Assembly: GCF_000025605.1 (NCBI RefSeq)
Contig: NC_013894.1
Coordinates: 1,436,578 to 1,500,577 of the forward strand
DNA from: Thermocrinis albus DSM 14484
GTDB taxonomy: Bacteria > Aquificota > Aquificia > Aquificales > Aquificaceae
Direction: 5' to 3'
DNA: 64,000 nt
Shown here: positions 12,835-24,471 of the stretch, one piece after another
Numbering within the stretch: position 1 is the first letter of the stretch
Layout: every line of letters begins with the position of its first letter
Position numbers and translations under genes: made by a program
The notes under the pieces: generated by a model
Told to the model about the DNA's origin: nothing
What the model saw: only the letters and a program-made list of their open reading frames with translations
The model's database searches: none

Positions 12835-13958
12835 TGGACTGGATAGAAGAGGAGCTAAGGAGGTTAAAAGGGGAGAACCTTTACAGAGAAAGACGCCTCA
12901 GGGAAGGTTTCCTAGATGTATGTTCCAACGATTACTTGGGGCTTCGGGACCACCCTGAGGTGATAGAGGCTGTTGTGAGGGTGGTAAGGGATGCAGGCGT
13001 TGGTTCCGGAGCCTCCCAGTTGGTTTCTGGATACACCCGTTACCACAGGGAGTTGGAGGATGCCTTAGCTGAGTTTAAGGGAACTCCCAGCTGTGTGCTG
13101 TTTGGATCCGGTTATCTAGCCAACGTGGGACTCCTTCAAGCCCTTGCTGGGGAAGGTGATCTCATACTGAGTGATAGGCTGAACCATGCCTCCATAATAG
13201 ATGGATGTCGGTTGTCTAAAGCTGATGTGATGATTTTTGAACATGGTGATTACCAACATCTGGAAGATCTCCTAAGATCCACCAGGAAGAACTACCGAAG
13301 AGTACTGATAGTAACGGACAGTGTCTTTAGTATGGACGGGGATATGGCCAATGTACAACTCCTCATGGATCTGTGTGAGAAGTATGAATGTATCTTGGTG
13401 TTGGACGAGGCACACGCTACAGGCACTGTAGGAGATAAAGGTAGGGGCTCTTTAGAACATTTCCATCTAGAGTGGAAGGAGTATGTGGTGATGATGGGTA
13501 CCTTGTCTAAGGCTTTGGGTTCCTACGGAGCTTTTGTGTGTGCTTCTAAAAGGGTGTGTGACCTTTTGGTGAACAGAGCCAGGAGTCTTATCTTCTCTAC
13601 AGCGATACCACCGGCTCTGTGTGCAGGTGCGGTGACAGCTCTTCAGATAATACAGAGGGAAACGTGGAGACTCAAAAGACTAAGGGAACTTTCCGAGACC
13701 CTCTACAAGAGCCTGAGAGGCATGGGCTTTGAGGTGATGTACCACGGTACTCCCATACTTCCCATAATGGTCTACTCGGAAGAGAGGGCCCTGCGTATGT
13801 CGGCACATCTTCTGGAGAAAGGTGTACTACTGCAGGCCATCAGATATCCTACAGTTCCCAAAGGTTCAGCCAGACTTCGACTCACCGCCAGTGTAAGGTA
13901 CTCGGAGGATGATATCAAGACTCTTCTGAGGGCTCTGGACGATGTAAAAGCTTTCTGA
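12834..13958 (+). CDS. bioF: 8-amino-7-oxononanoate synthase (biotin synthesis)
   Basis: 374 residues from ATG 12834, which overlaps the TGA of the DsbC-like gene (TGATG); a TTG three bases earlier is also possible. PLP-dependent alpha-oxoamine synthase with VCSNDYLGLRDHPEV at the N-terminus, LDEAHATGTVGDKGRG (Asp-His pair for PLP) and the Schiff-base lysine in GTLSKALGSYGAF. Condenses pimeloyl-ACP/CoA with alanine. 2-Amino-3-ketobutyrate CoA ligase is the closest alternative. The length and the isolated position without bioA/bioD do not separate them, but the sequence reads as BioF. Confidence 0.88.
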   Translation: MDWIEEELRRLKGENLYRERRLREGFLDVCSNDYLGLRDHPEVIEAVVRVVRDAGVGSGASQLVSGYTRYHRELEDALAEFKGTPSCVLFGSGYLANVGLLQALAGEGDLILSDRLNHASIIDGCRLSKADVMIFEHGDYQHLEDLLRSTRKNYRRVLIVTDSVFSMDGDMANVQLLMDLCEKYECILVLDEAHATGTVGDKGRGSLEHFHLEWKEYVVMMGTLSKALGSYGAFVCASKRVCDLLVNRARSLIFSTAIPPALCAGAVTALQIIQRETWRLKRLRELSETLYKSLRGMGFEVMYHGTPILPIMVYSEERALRMSAHLLEKGVLLQAIRYPTVPKGSARLRLTASVRYSEDDIKTLLRALDDVKAF

Positions 13959-14496
13959 CATACTCCCTCAAGAATCTCTGACGTTCTTCTCCTGGGGGCA
14001 TGCTTTCCCTAAGTTGTGCTAGATCCTCCAAAAGTTGCTGTGTATTTTCAGGAATGCATCTCTCCAAGAATTCCCTGATGGCAGAAGAAAGAGCCGGAAC
14101 TCTCCCAGAGGTAGACACACCCACTACAAGATGCCCCCTCAGTATAAGAGCAGGGAAGAGGAAGTTACAAAGGTGAGGACTGTCCACACAGTTACACAAG
14201 ATCTTTCTTCTCTCGCACATACGGAATATCTTCTTCTGAAGCCTCTCATCATCCACGGCCACTATCACCATGTGAGCACCTTTGATATCTGAGGACATGA
14301 AAGATCTCTTCATCCACCTTATCTTTCCCTCTTTGGCTAAGGATAGGAGCTCTCTACTGATACGGGGTGCTACTACGGTGATGCTTGGGCCGAAAGGCAG
14401 CAACTTCTCCACCTTCCTAGTGGCAACGTTCCCACCTCCCACTACCAGCACCTTTCTACCTTCCAAACTTACAAAGGCAGGAAAGTAGGGATACAT
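13915..14496 (-). CDS. Precorrin-2 dehydrogenase / siroheme synthase N-domain
   Basis: 193 residues. Rossmann start KVLVVGGGNVATRKVEKLL (NAD-binding GGGxxAxxK), then KILCNCVDSPHLCNFLFPALILRG and VGVSTSGRVPALSSAIREFLE, the hallmark of the CysG-N/Met8/SirC family. Oxidises precorrin-2 to sirohydrochlorin for siroheme and possibly ferrochelates. It faces bioF tail to tail with a 44-base overlap. The methyltransferase half of CysG is absent, so this is the stand-alone form. Siroheme supports sulfite or nitrite reductases, or the alternative haem route. Confidence 0.9.
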   Translation of the reverse strand: MYPYFPAFVSLEGRKVLVVGGGNVATRKVEKLLPFGPSITVVAPRISRELLSLAKEGKIRWMKRSFMSSDIKGAHMVIVAVDDERLQKKIFRMCERRKILCNCVDSPHLCNFLFPALILRGHLVVGVSTSGRVPALSSAIREFLERCIPENTQQLLEDLAQLRESMPPGEERQRFLREYVRKLLHRPEPSEES

Positions 14497-14535
14497 GATG
14501 TTAAATTTATATTGGTCTTCTCACAAATTGAAAGC

Positions 14536-14564
14536 TTGCATTAACACTGTCGAAGCGATAATAT
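14536..14564 (+). promoter_or_regulatory. Promoter of the copper-handling operon
   Basis: TTGCAT (14536-14541), a 17-base spacer, then TAATAT (14559-14564), about 40 bases before the ATG at 14606, which has a GGGAGGTGG ribosome site. The intergenic region before the operon (14497-14605) holds no other gene. No clear copper-operator palindrome was seen. Confidence 0.45.
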
Positions 14565-14605
14565 AACATTCAGAGGTTACGTAAAAAAACGCAGGGAGGT
14601 GGAAT

Positions 14606-14869
14606 ATGCGTAGGTTTATAGCGGTGTACTTAGCTATGGCATTTTCTTATGCACAGCAGGATATGAGTCATGACCATCACCGTATGCATCAGATGAGAAT
14701 GCAACAGATGATGCAGGAGTGTCAACAGAGAATGATGAGTATGATGATGGAAGACCCGGCCTTTATGGAAAGGAATCTCAGGATGCTGATAGAACATAAG
14801 GATACCGTGAAGAAGGTTTTAGACAAGAACCTTGAGCTAAAGAAAGAGTTGGAGGAGGTTATCAGATGA
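14606..14869 (+). CDS. Small exported Met/His-rich protein, probable metal binder
   Basis: 87 residues with an N-terminal signal peptide (cut near AFSYAQQ). The mature part begins HDHHRMHQMRMQQMMQECQ and is loaded with methionines (at least 15) and histidines, followed by a charged helix. Met-rich and His-rich exported peptides commonly bind Cu(I)/Cu(II), as in CopK or CusF-like proteins, but this one shows no recognised domain. It is the first gene of an operon ending in CopB, so a periplasmic copper buffer is inferred. It overlaps the next gene by 4 bases. Confidence 0.65.
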   Translation: MRRFIAVYLAMAFSYAQQDMSHDHHRMHQMRMQQMMQECQQRMMSMMMEDPAFMERNLRMLIEHKDTVKKVLDKNLELKKELEEVIR

Positions 14870-15387
14870 ATCTGTGGTTCTTTGCTTTGGCCCACGAGGC
14901 ACACGCTGTGGTGCAAAGTCCTCCTATGCTACAGGTTACTTACCCTCAGGTAGTGAAAATTCACCCACCTGTAGTGCATTTCGCCATAGTCCTCCCCATC
15001 CTTCTATTCTTGATAGAGGTATATAAGCTCTTGCGAGGAGAAGAGAAAGGCGGTGTATCTCTTTTGGTGAGTCTACTAATGGTAATATCCGTGGCCTCGG
15101 CTGCTCTAACGGGCTGGGTGGTGCACGAAAGGATAGAAAGTTTACCCATAACTGCGGAGGCTGAAGCTGTCCTGCACCTTCATGAAAGATTGGGTATAAC
15201 TCTCTTTGTCTTTTCTCTCCTAGTACTTACACTTAAGGTGATGAGTCTCAAAATATCACGGAGATTTTTTTCCCTTCTCTACATTTTAGGTCTCCTGCTC
15301 CTGTCTGGAGGAGTCCTCTATCAGGGCTACTTAGGGGGGAGGCTCGTATACCAATACTCGGTGGGTGTACCTGTGGGAGGTAGGTGA
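14866..15387 (+). CDS. DUF2231-like membrane protein
   Basis: 173 residues with four predicted transmembrane helices. The pattern IHPPVVHFAIVLPILLFLIE (His-Pro-x-x-V-H-F) in the first membrane segment and HLHERLGITLF later are features of DUF2231 proteins, whose conserved histidines suggest haem or metal binding. An N-terminal segment with HEAHA could be a short signal or an extra metal ligand. Function unknown; the position between a Met/His-rich exported protein and a copper pump suggests a membrane component of copper or redox handling. Confidence 0.6.
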   Translation: MNLWFFALAHEAHAVVQSPPMLQVTYPQVVKIHPPVVHFAIVLPILLFLIEVYKLLRGEEKGGVSLLVSLLMVISVASAALTGWVVHERIESLPITAEAEAVLHLHERLGITLFVFSLLVLTLKVMSLKISRRFFSLLYILGLLLLSGGVLYQGYLGGRLVYQYSVGVPVGGR

Positions 15388-15388
15388 C

Positions 15389-15499
15389 ATGTGGGATATG
15401 CACGGAATGGGATGGGGTATGGGCATCCTTTATATTCTAGCCGTTCTGTTTCTTATCTTCGGCATACTTGCTTTTGCCAAGTACTTGCTTAAAGGTTGA
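15389..15499 (+). CDS. 36-residue single-pass membrane peptide in copper operon
   Basis: ATG 15389 to TGA 15497-15499. The product starts MWDMHGMGWGMG (Met/His/Trp-rich, lumenal or metal-binding) and continues as one hydrophobic helix (ILYILAVLFLIFGILAFA) with a KYLLKG tail. It begins 2 bases after the DUF2231 gene stop and ends 3 bases before the CopB GTG, so it lies in an otherwise empty slot of a tight operon, which supports a real gene. TGGGAGGTAGGTG upstream is a plausible ribosome site. Similar tiny MxMHGMGW-type proteins accompany copper and silver export genes. Confidence 0.55.
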   Translation: MWDMHGMGWGMGILYILAVLFLIFGILAFAKYLLKG

Positions 15500-15502
15500 A
15501 GC

Positions 15503-17497
15503 GTGAGGCACCATCATCACCACGGGGAACATCACGAACACAAAGCACACGTAGAGCACACAGAAGATATAGTGCGGAGGGCTATAATCTCAACTTTTCT
15601 GACTGTGCCCGTTCTTCTCTACTCAAAGAGCTTTCAGGAACTCATAGGTTTCTCCATACGGAGGTTTCCCGGCAGTGAGTGGATAGTACCTGTTTTCTCT
15701 ACCGTAGTGTTTCTTTATGGTGGCACATTTTTCCTAAAAGGTATGGTACAAGAGCTTTCTCGTAAAAAGCCCGGTATGATGACTCTTGTAGGACTTGCCA
15801 TCTCTGTAGCCTTCATCTACAGCATGTCAACCGTTGCCTTGGGTGGCATGGATTTTTTCTGGGAACTTACCACCCTCATAGTGATCATGCTGTGGGGACA
15901 TTGGATAGAGATGAGATCCCTTCTGGGTGCATCAAGGGCGGTGGAGGAGTTGGTGAAGCTTATGCCTACTAAGGCCAATCTCATCAAAGATGGGAAAATA
16001 ATAGAGGTGCACGCTTCTGAGTTAAAACCTGGGGACACAGTCCTTGTAAGGCCTGGAGAAAAGGTGCCGGCAGACGGGATAGTTGTAGAGGGCCACACTC
16101 ATGTAGATGAGTCCATGCTTACAGGAGAGTCAAGACCTGTTTCTAAGAGAGAAGGGGATAGGGTGGTGGGAGGTGCCATAAACCTTGAAGGCTCTATAAA
16201 GGTGAAGGTAGAGAAAGCTGGGGAGGACACGTACCTCAGTCAAGTCCTACAACTCGTGAAAGAAGCCCAGATGTCCAGGGCTCGTCTTCAGGATACGGCA
16301 GACAGGGTAGCCTACTATCTTACTTTAATAGCTATAGGGGTAGGATCTCTCTCCCTTTTCTTTTGGTGGTATGTAGGATCAGATATCAGGTTCGCCGTGG
16401 AGAGGGCTGTTACGGTTATGGTGATAGCATGTCCCCATGCCCTGGGTTTGGCCATACCCCTGGTGGTGGCCTTTTCTACATCTTACTCAGCCAAAAGGGG
16501 GATATTGATTAGGAACAGGGACGCCTTTGAAAGGGTGAAGGATGTGGATGCTGTCATTTTTGACAAGACTGGTACGCTGACGGAAGGGAAGTTTGGTATT
16601 AGCGAGGTTATCAGCCAGGATATTGACCGGAGAGGACTTTTGAGATTAGTGGCCAGCTTGGAGAACAATTCAGAGCATGTGATAGCACGAGCCGTGGTGG
16701 AAGAAGCGATGAAAGAAGGACTGGATCTGTTACCTGCTACCAACTTTAAAGCACATCCAGGCAGAGGAGTTACGGGTGAGGTAGAAGGCCACTATCTGGC
16801 TGTCGGAACCCCACTTCTCATGGAGGAGCTGGGTGTAAAGTTAGAATCGCACTTTCTCAGGAAAGTGAGAGAGCTCGAAGCTCAGGGAAAGACAGTGATA
16901 TTGGTAGCTATAGATGGGAAGAGCGCCGGGTGTATAGCTCTTTCGGACAGAGTAAGGCCAGAGTCCTACGAGGCCGTAAGGGAGCTAAAGGCTATGGGGA
17001 AAAGAGTTATTATGCTGACGGGAGATTCGGAGGAGGTGGCACGTTATGTGGCCGAAGAGCTTGGAGTGGATATCTTTATGGCTCGGGTTCTCCCTCACCA
17101 AAAAGTGGAAAAGATCAGAGAACTCCGCAGCAAAGGGCTTAAGGTGGCCATGGTAGGTGACGGTGTCAACGATGCTCCTGCCTTACTGGAGGCGGACGTG
17201 GGCATAGCTATAGGCTCAGGTACACAGGTGGCGGTAGAGAGTGCGGATATAGTACTCGTTAAAAGTGATCCAAGAGACGTAGTGCGGATAATACGTCTAT
17301 CCCGTATAACTGTAGGAAAGATGTTGCAGAATCTTTTCTGGGCAACTGGATATAACGTGGTGGCTATTCCCCTCGCCGCGGGTGTGGCCGCTCGATGGGG
17401 TATAGTGTTGGAACCGGCTGTCGGTGCTCTACTCATGACGGCGAGTACTGTGGTCGTTACTGTGAACGCTCTCACCATGCTCCGACAGCTCAGATAG
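15503..17497 (+). CDS. copB: Copper-transporting P1B-type ATPase, CopB class
   Basis: 664 residues, GTG start. The His-rich N-terminus ([17 protein letters not shown] within the first 20 residues) replaces the CxxC metal-binding domain of CopA. The intramembrane metal motif is CPH (310-312), which marks the CopB/P1B-3 class. The phosphorylation site DKTGTLTEG starts at 354; the actuator loop LTGES is at about 207-211 and the hinge GDGVNDAP is near the C-terminus. Exports Cu (Cu+ or Cu2+) across the inner membrane. It is the last gene of the operon that starts at 14606. Confidence 0.93.
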   Translation: MRHHHHHGEHHEHKAHVEHTEDIVRRAIISTFLTVPVLLYSKSFQELIGFSIRRFPGSEWIVPVFSTVVFLYGGTFFLKGMVQELSRKKPGMMTLVGLAISVAFIYSMSTVALGGMDFFWELTTLIVIMLWGHWIEMRSLLGASRAVEELVKLMPTKANLIKDGKIIEVHASELKPGDTVLVRPGEKVPADGIVVEGHTHVDESMLTGESRPVSKREGDRVVGGAINLEGSIKVKVEKAGEDTYLSQVLQLVKEAQMSRARLQDTADRVAYYLTLIAIGVGSLSLFFWWYVGSDIRFAVERAVTVMVIACPHALGLAIPLVVAFSTSYSAKRGILIRNRDAFERVKDVDAVIFDKTGTLTEGKFGISEVISQDIDRRGLLRLVASLENNSEHVIARAVVEEAMKEGLDLLPATNFKAHPGRGVTGEVEGHYLAVGTPLLMEELGVKLESHFLRKVRELEAQGKTVILVAIDGKSAGCIALSDRVRPESYEAVRELKAMGKRVIMLTGDSEEVARYVAEELGVDIFMARVLPHQKVEKIRELRSKGLKVAMVGDGVNDAPALLEADVGIAIGSGTQVAVESADIVLVKSDPRDVVRIIRLSRITVGKMLQNLFWATGYNVVAIPLAAGVAARWGIVLEPAVGALLMTASTVVVTVNALTMLRQLR

Positions 17498-17522
17498 ATT
17501 CACTTTTATACTTGATTAGGTC

Positions 17523-18584
17523 ATGCGCATAGTTCTGAAAATAGGCTCTAACCTGATACAGACCGAGGACGGGGATATAGACCTTACTTTTCTTTCCAAG
17601 CTAGCTAAGGAAATAAAAAGTCTCGTGCAGGCTGAGCATGAGCTGGTGATAGTATCGTCGGGTGCGGTACTGTGTGGGCTCAAAAAGCTGGGTTTGACGG
17701 AAAGACCTAAAGAGCTTCTCGAGAAACAGGTTCTGGCAGGCATAGGTCAAGCTTATCTTATGCATCTCTATGACATGGTTTTTTCCAACTACGGTTTGGT
17801 ACCGGCTCAGGTTCTTCTCACCTCAGATGTCTTCAGGGATAAGGGAAAGTTTTATACCGTCAAAGGTGTTGTGGAGAAAATGCTAAAGATGAAGGTCATT
17901 CCTATCATCAATGAGAACGACACAGTGGCGGTGGCGGAGCTTATTTTTGGAGACAACGACTTTTTAGCAGTGCACACAGCCTTTATGCTGGATGCGGATC
18001 TTTTAGTTTTCTTTTCCAGTGCAGGTGGTTTGCGAAATCATGATGACAGGGTAATACCTGTTATAGAGGATATAGATGCAGCATTCCAGTATGTTAGAAG
18101 TGTAAGGTCCTCTTATGGAACAGGGGGTATGATCAGCAAGCTCACCGCCACCCGTATAGCCCTCCGACTGGGTATACCTGTTGTTATAACTGGAAAGGAA
18201 GACTCTCTACTTGATGTGAAGGACAAAAACACAAAGGGTACCTACTTTAAACCTTATCCAAAGGGTTTGAAACCAGGTAAAAGATGGCTCGCCATGATAG
18301 AGGAACCAAAAGGTGCCCTTTACATAGACGAAGGGGCCTACGCTGCCATAAAGAAAGGTAAGAGTCTCTTGCCTGCAGGTATACAGAGGGTAGAGGGTTA
18401 CTTCTCAAGGGGTGATGTGGTGGGTGTTTACACCTCTGACGGTGTACTGGTAGGCAAGGGGAGAGTGAACTTTTCTTCTGAGGAGTTGAAACTCATCTTG
18501 GGCAAGAAGGGGGATGAGGTGAAAAGAGTGCTGAAGACTACAAAAGAGGAGGCCATCCACAGGGACAGCCTGGTAGTTTTTTAG
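17523..18584 (+). CDS. proB: Glutamate 5-kinase with PUA domain
   Basis: 353 residues. Amino-acid kinase fold starting RIVLKIGSNLIQTEDG with SSGAVLCGLKKLG, IPIINENDTVAV and GTGGMISKLTA; the C-terminal 90 residues are a PUA domain (GKSLLPAGIQRVEGYFSRGDVVGV). First step of proline synthesis, phosphorylating glutamate for ProA; usually feedback-inhibited by proline. proA is not in the window. It lies 25 bases after copB with no terminator seen, so read-through from the copper operon is possible. Confidence 0.95.
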   Translation: MRIVLKIGSNLIQTEDGDIDLTFLSKLAKEIKSLVQAEHELVIVSSGAVLCGLKKLGLTERPKELLEKQVLAGIGQAYLMHLYDMVFSNYGLVPAQVLLTSDVFRDKGKFYTVKGVVEKMLKMKVIPIINENDTVAVAELIFGDNDFLAVHTAFMLDADLLVFFSSAGGLRNHDDRVIPVIEDIDAAFQYVRSVRSSYGTGGMISKLTATRIALRLGIPVVITGKEDSLLDVKDKNTKGTYFKPYPKGLKPGKRWLAMIEEPKGALYIDEGAYAAIKKGKSLLPAGIQRVEGYFSRGDVVGVYTSDGVLVGKGRVNFSSEELKLILGKKGDEVKRVLKTTKEEAIHRDSLVVF

Positions 18585-18591
18585 CTTTTTC

Positions 18592-19011
18592 TCACAGGTA
18601 GCCGGCTTCTACTCCTATGCAAGCGTTCCACACTATCTTTATTTTGTCCTTGTACTTTTCTATCACCTCCGGATTCTCACATCCCGGTTGTAACCACACA
18701 CATTTGGCACCTACCTTTAAGGCTTCCTCCAGTATGGGCTCTATGTGGGCCGGGTTCCTAAATACGTTGACTATATCTATGGGTTCCGGTACATCAGAGA
18801 GAGAACTCAGCACTTTAACACCCAGTATCTCCTGGCCAGCGTACTTTGGGTTTACAAAGTAAACTCTGTGGGTGCCTTTACTTACAAGTCTTTCGCTCAC
18901 ATAGTAAGAGGGTCTTTCTGGATCCGGAGATATACCTACCACGGCTACTACCTTTGCTTCCTTTAGTACCTGCAGTGCATCATCTTGGTGTGGGTGATGT
19001 AGTTCCTTCAT
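18592..19011 (-). CDS. CoA-binding domain protein (YccU type)
   Basis: 139 residues with a Rossmann-like CoA_binding fold: VVAVVGISPDPERPSYYVSERL at the start, then YFVNPKYAGQEILGVKVLSSLSDVP and VWLQPGCENPEVIEKY. It is equivalent to the N-terminal CoA-binding domain of succinyl-CoA ligase alpha but stands alone. The family has no established reaction; members bind CoA or nucleotides. A His-rich N-terminus (LHHPHQDD) is noted. It converges on proB with 7 bases between stops. Confidence 0.88.
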   Translation of the reverse strand: MKELHHPHQDDALQVLKEAKVVAVVGISPDPERPSYYVSERLVSKGTHRVYFVNPKYAGQEILGVKVLSSLSDVPEPIDIVNVFRNPAHIEPILEEALKVGAKCVWLQPGCENPEVIEKYKDKIKIVWNACIGVEAGYL

Positions 19012-19051
19012 AACATCTTATTATAAACGCAAGCGTGTTAAATTAATCCCC

Positions 19052-22045
<2,994 letters not shown>

Positions 22046-22138
22046 GCTAACTATTTTAGTAGAAAGTGTTTTGGATCCGAAAGAGAATAAAAGATCTATT
22101 AGTCTATTAATCTATGAATATCTTTAATTAAAAACTCT

Positions 22139-22167
22139 TGACAAGGAAACACAGATGATTTATATCA
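22139..22167 (+). promoter_or_regulatory. Promoter of coxC-sco-coxB-coxA
   Basis: TTGACA at 22139-22144, 17-base spacer, TATATC at 22162-22167, followed by an AGAAGGAGGTGG ribosome site directly before the coxC ATG at 22201. The region upstream (22075-22138) is A+T rich. No regulator palindrome is obvious. Confidence 0.6.
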
Positions 22168-22200
22168 TTAATGTAGCGCATAAAAGAAGGAGGTGGAAAG

Positions 22201-22977
22201 ATGGCACACGAGGGGACTCACGCCGCACACCACGAAACCAGCCCGTGGGGTCTACCCACGGGGTTAGTGCCGTTGTTTCTTTCGTTAGCCGCCGTTGCTT
22301 ACTTCGGTTGGCATCAGCCTCTTCTGGCCCTCGTATTGGGAGGAGTAGGTCTGGTGCTCTTTGTGTTGGGTGTAACGGGGTGGGCAGCGGAGTATTTCTC
22401 AAGGGGTAAGGATGAGGGGCTTGGTTTTCAAGGAATCATCTGGTTTGTCTTTGCGGAGGTAGTCATATTCGGTTCGGTGATAGCGGGTTTTTGGACAGCG
22501 CGGGTGACGCACGCCACCGAGTGGGTAACCAAGTGGATTCCCGAGGGAGGAATGAATCTATCTCTCGTGGCTCTTCTCACTGTAATACTCTGGATATCCA
22601 GTTACACCATATGGAGAGCTGAGAAATCTCTCGAGCATGGAGATGTAAACGGCTACAGGTTGTGGCTGATAGCTACTATGGTGCTCGGTAGCTTGTTCAT
22701 ACTGCTTCACGCTTTAGAATGGAACCATCTGTGGCAAAAGGGCTTTACCATAAGTGCCAACATGTATGGAACCGGTTTTTACACCCTTACTGGGATACAC
22801 GCTTCTCACGTACTGGTGGGGATAGGTATGCAACTCATCCTTCTCCTAAACAGTTCTAGAGCCTTGGGCAAGATAACGCCCATAAGAGCAGCTAGCTATT
22901 ACTGGCATTTCGTGGATCTGGCGTGGCTCTTAGTGGCTGGGACCGCCTACATAGTAGGATCTTACGGTAGGTTCTAG
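22201..22977 (+). CDS. coxC: Cytochrome c oxidase subunit III
   Basis: 258 residues, about seven transmembrane helices: WFVFAEVVIFGSVIAGFW contains the conserved FxxxE lipid/haem-side motif and ALEWNHLW, TGIHASHVLVGIGMQL and YYWHFVDLAWLLV are the subunit III signature. Stabilises subunit I and its proton-uptake side. First gene of an operon whose order III-Sco-II-I is unusual (II-I-III is commoner). A short His-rich N-terminus (AHEGTHAAHHE) precedes the first helix. Confidence 0.93.
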   Translation: MAHEGTHAAHHETSPWGLPTGLVPLFLSLAAVAYFGWHQPLLALVLGGVGLVLFVLGVTGWAAEYFSRGKDEGLGFQGIIWFVFAEVVIFGSVIAGFWTARVTHATEWVTKWIPEGGMNLSLVALLTVILWISSYTIWRAEKSLEHGDVNGYRLWLIATMVLGSLFILLHALEWNHLWQKGFTISANMYGTGFYTLTGIHASHVLVGIGMQLILLLNSSRALGKITPIRAASYYWHFVDLAWLLVAGTAYIVGSYGRF

Positions 22978-22979
22978 CC

Positions 22980-23753
22980 ATGGGCCTTCTGGCTGTACTT
23001 GTACTTCTCTGGGGCTTGGCCTACGCCGTTCCACTGCCGAAGGAACCTGTTAGCTTCTTCGATGCTTCCGTTCTGAAGATAGAGGAAGAGAAGTATTTGG
23101 GCACCTCGGTACCTGACGTCACCTTCGTGGACCAAAGTGGTACATCCCATCGTCTGAGGGAGTTCCTTAACGGAAGGCCGTTAGCCCTCATACTGGCTTA
23201 CTTCTCTTGTGACGCAGCGTGCCCATTAGTAGTGAAGCACGCCGTAGAGGCTTCCAGAGGTCTGGAGGGACGCTTTAGGGGTCTTGTCCTCTCCTTTGAC
23301 CCTCAGGATACTCCACAGGATATAGGTAGGTTCAAGGAAAGGCTTCATCTTCCGGACACGCCCTCTTGGCACTTCGGGGTGATGAGGGAGGAAGATATAA
23401 AACGGTTAACGACAGCTTTGGGATACAAGTACTTTTATTCAAGGAAGGACAGGGTTTTCGTACATCCCAACGTGGTGGTGTTTCTAGACGCACGTGGCAG
23501 GGTAGTGAGGTACCTGTACGGCATAACCCCTAGGGAGCGTGACTTCAGACTGGCTGTAGCAGAGGCCTCTCTCGGTAAGGTAAGTCCTAACAGTTTGGTG
23601 GATCTGGCCTTTTTGGCATGTTACAGGTACAACCCCAGGGAAGGTCGGTACAGCCTGAATCCCGTGGTGGTTTTAGGGACCGCCGGCCTTGTTCTTGGTG
23701 GTGTCACCTTTGTTTACGCCGTGATAAGACGTAAAAGGGAGGTACAAAGATGA
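22980..23753 (+). CDS. SCO1/SenC family copper chaperone
   Basis: 257 residues with N-terminal signal/anchor and a C-terminal transmembrane helix (VVVLGTAGLVLGGVTFVYAV). Thioredoxin fold with CxxxC (CDAAC) and the distal His in VHPNVVVF, the three Cu ligands of Sco proteins. Inserts copper into, or reduces, the CuA site of subunit II. It starts 2 bases after coxC and overlaps coxB by 4. A second Sco (29826-30506) serves the ba3 oxidase cluster. Confidence 0.92.
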   Translation: MGLLAVLVLLWGLAYAVPLPKEPVSFFDASVLKIEEEKYLGTSVPDVTFVDQSGTSHRLREFLNGRPLALILAYFSCDAACPLVVKHAVEASRGLEGRFRGLVLSFDPQDTPQDIGRFKERLHLPDTPSWHFGVMREEDIKRLTTALGYKYFYSRKDRVFVHPNVVVFLDARGRVVRYLYGITPRERDFRLAVAEASLGKVSPNSLVDLAFLACYRYNPREGRYSLNPVVVLGTAGLVLGGVTFVYAVIRRKREVQR

Positions 23754-24457
23754 TGAGGTACATGCTGTTACCATTGATTTTACCTCTGACCCATGTGCTG
23801 GCCAGTGAGCCCCTCGCTTATCCAAGGGTTTACTGGGAAAACTCTGTAAAGGTGTGGCTTGTGGTAGCTATAGCCATATACATACTGGTGGCTATCCCCT
23901 CCATCTACTTCGCCATCAAGTACCGCTACAGACCAGGACAGCACGAGGAGGGAGAACACATTGAAGGGAACACCGCTCTTGAGATAGTGTGGACAGTAAT
24001 CCCTACAATAATTGTCCTGTTTTTGGGTACTTACTCCTTTGCCAACTTTGTTAAGCAGAGGAATGCTCCGGAAGGAGCTATGGAACTTAAAGTTACCGCC
24101 TTCATGTGGGGTTGGGAGGTGGAGTACCCCAACGGTAAAAAGATCTTCGCCTTTTTTAATCCCGATGGATTCACCGCACCAGAGGATCAGAAGGTCTACA
24201 TACCTGCCGGCAAACCTGTGAAGGTGTACCTCACATCCAGGGATGTCATCCACTCCTTCTTTGTGCATCCTGCCAGGATAACGGAGGACGCTGTACCTGG
24301 AAGGATAACCCACACATGGTTCCAGATCAACAAACCAGGCGAGTACTTTGTGTTCTGCAGAGAGTACTGTGGTACGTGGCACTCCCACATGTTTGCTATC
24401 CTTAAGGTGGTTCCCGAAGGAGAATTTAACAGATGGCTTGGAGTAACAACACAATAA
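23750..24457 (+). CDS. coxB: Cytochrome c oxidase subunit II (CuA)
   Basis: 235 residues: N-terminal signal, two membrane helices (about 30-55 and 75-95) and a periplasmic cupredoxin domain. The CuA ligands are in CREYCGTWHSHM (C-x-E-x-x-G-x-x-H-x-x-M) with the first His in DVIHSFFVHP; TAFMWGWEVEYPNG carries the Trp of the electron-entry patch. No fused cytochrome c domain. Accepts electrons from cytochrome c and passes them to haem a in CoxA. Confidence 0.95.
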   Translation: MMRYMLLPLILPLTHVLASEPLAYPRVYWENSVKVWLVVAIAIYILVAIPSIYFAIKYRYRPGQHEEGEHIEGNTALEIVWTVIPTIIVLFLGTYSFANFVKQRNAPEGAMELKVTAFMWGWEVEYPNGKKIFAFFNPDGFTAPEDQKVYIPAGKPVKVYLTSRDVIHSFFVHPARITEDAVPGRITHTWFQINKPGEYFVFCREYCGTWHSHMFAILKVVPEGEFNRWLGVTTQ

Positions 24458-24471
24458 AAGGAGGTGTAACC

